18,181 nucleotides of DNA. Origin: Planctomycetes bacterium UBA4800. Lineage in GTDB: Bacteria; Planctomycetota; UBA8108; UBA8890; UBA8898. The translations under genes and the position numbers were made by a program. The notes under the pieces are model-generated. The model worked only from the letters and a program-made list of their open reading frames with translations, was not told the origin of the DNA and made no database searches. The stretch spans positions 9,698 to 27,878 of the forward strand of contig DHGK01000230.1 in NCBI GenBank assembly GCA_002402755.1. The letters are read 5' to 3'. Shown here one piece after another: positions 17,333-18,181 of this stretch (its first letter is position 1; every line of letters starts with the position of its first letter).

Positions 17333-18181
17333 AAGATGCCGCACGGCCTTCGCCGTGCGTTCTCCGTGCCGCGCCTCGACCACGACCTCCGTCTGCGCGT
17401 CGCCCAGAAAGAGCGCCTCGAAGAAAACGCCGTCCTTCGTCATGTTTGCGACCGGTCGGCCGCCGACCTTGACCTCGCTGCCCGGCTCGGCGACGCCCCA
17501 GAGGTTGGCGACGCGAGGCCAGGGAGGGACGGCGGCGCCGTCCGGGGGTGATGTCTGGACGACCATGAGCGGGCCGCGCGCGACGGCCTCGATCTCGGCC
17601 GCGAGCGCCCGGCGCGCCGAGAGCAGCGCCGCGGGATCGCGTGTGTAGTCGCGGAAGCTCCACGCGACGCGCCTGCAGATCTCGAGCGGCCGCTGCCGCG
17701 GATCGAGGCGGCGCCCCGCCTCCCCGAGGCGCGCCTTCAAAGCGCGCAGCCTGTCCTCCAGCACCCGGAGGTACTCGAAGTCCTCAAGGCCGTCCCGCAT
17801 CGTCGACCAGCGCATCGAGCCGAGGTAGCCGTCGCTCCCCGGATAGCAGACGGCGCAGTCGCCGGGCGGCAGGGGGCCGGTGACGCCCGCTTCGCTGTAG
17901 GGATCGGGGCCGGTGAAGTGGTTCAGGCCCCAGTGAAGGTAGCCGTCCATGTCGTAGAGGTAGTTGATCCAGTGCAGCACGCGGGTCTTCAGGAGCGGGT
18001 AGTCCAGGAACCTGTTCGGATACGCACCGGTCGGGTGGCAGCACGTGTAGAACCAGAGCTCGGCGCCCGATTGCTTCGCCCGCCTGAAGGCCGTCTCGTA
18101 CCAGTTGGCCAGGTGGCTCAGCTTCGGCACCCAGATCTCGAGCGAGCCGAAGAAGTCTTCGGTCTCGATCGCGTCGATGCG
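17294..18181 (-). CDS. DUF4091 / GH123-like glycoside hydrolase (5' end cut by window edge)
   Basis: This is the C-terminal 295 residues of a larger protein; the frame is open to the right edge, so the ATG at 18130 is internal. It begins IDAIETEDFFGSLEIWVPKL, then WFYTCCHPTGAYPNRFLDYP, LHWINYLYDMDGYLHWGLNHF, CAVCYPGSDGYLGSMRWSTM and RDGLEDFEYLRVLEDRL. This run is typical of DUF4091, the C-terminal part of GH123-like proteins acting on N-acetylhexosamine or related glycans. A final beta-rich Ig-like domain (VVQTSPPDGAAVPPWPRVAN onward) follows. Catalytic residues would lie upstream, outside the window. The last twelve residues, FRGQSPISPGNR, and the stop codon are encoded by the 51-bp palindrome, so the natural C-terminus seems to have been replaced. 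Confidence 0.85.
   Translation of the reverse strand, partial: RIDAIETEDFFGSLEIWVPKLSHLANWYETAFRRAKQSGAELWFYTCCHPTGAYPNRFLDYPLLKTRVLHWINYLYDMDGYLHWGLNHFTGPDPYSEAGVTGPLPPGDCAVCYPGSDGYLGSMRWSTMRDGLEDFEYLRVLEDRLRALKARLGEAGRRLDPRQRPLEICRRVAWSFRDYTRDPAALLSARRALAAEIEAVARGPLMVVQTSPPDGAAVPPWPRVANLWGVAEPGSEVKVGGRPVANMTKDGVFFEALFLGDAQTEVVVEARHGERTAKAVRHLFRGQSPISPGNR

Overview
The window is GC-rich bacterial chromosome with dense gene packing and many genes encoding exported proteins. A secreted protein ends in a dockerin-like pair of calcium loops followed by a Cys/Pro/Asp-rich tail. Beside it are a PD40/TPR protein with a CxxCH motif, DUF4380 and DUF4091 carbohydrate-type genes, and a eukaryotic-type (type 2) isoleucyl-tRNA synthetase. 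Together these suggest an uncultured member of Planctomycetota or a neighbouring PVC-like lineage. This is inference from protein style; the window has no rRNA or marker gene that would settle it.

Layout. Positions 1-2369 (minus strand) hold a soluble three-PAS, GGDEF, EAL regulator of cyclic di-GMP, cut by the left edge. A 571-bp divergent gap (2370-2940) holds an imperfect inverted repeat built on ACAGAG words. On the plus strand follow two translationally coupled exopolysaccharide genes: a polyprenyl-phosphate sugar-phosphate transferase (2941-4350) and a family-4 glycosyltransferase (4350-5516). Next are the secreted dockerin-like protein (5590-7074) and ileS (7263-10403), which has a well-spaced promoter. 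A c-di-GMP enzyme divergent from polysaccharide genes fits the usual link between c-di-GMP and matrix production.

Positions 10404-14804 look more accessory. A 29-bp direct repeat leads into a strong promoter carrying two near-identical dyads, which drives an AAA_14/DUF4143 ATPase (10628-11827) whose start codon sits at the predicted transcription start. Then comes a large PD40/TPR protein with a CxxCH motif (11884-14190). Right after it, at about 14196-14312, is a frameshifted fragment of a second AAA_14 ATPase. It runs up to a minus-strand ParE/RelE-type toxin-antitoxin pair (14338-14804).

Positions 14946-18181 are a minus-strand cluster of exported enzymes. A DUF4091 (GH123-like) gene is cut by the right edge, followed by a DUF4380 lipoprotein and a Tat-exported amidohydrolase of the COG3618 type. 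Between the first two lies a 51-bp near-perfect palindrome, a REP-like or MITE-like element, that encodes the last twelve residues and the stop codon of the DUF4091 gene. I found no CRISPR array, tRNA, rRNA or intact transposase. The most interesting signals are the ATPase promoter with its paired dyads, the ATPase relic, and the palindrome that rewrote a gene's end.
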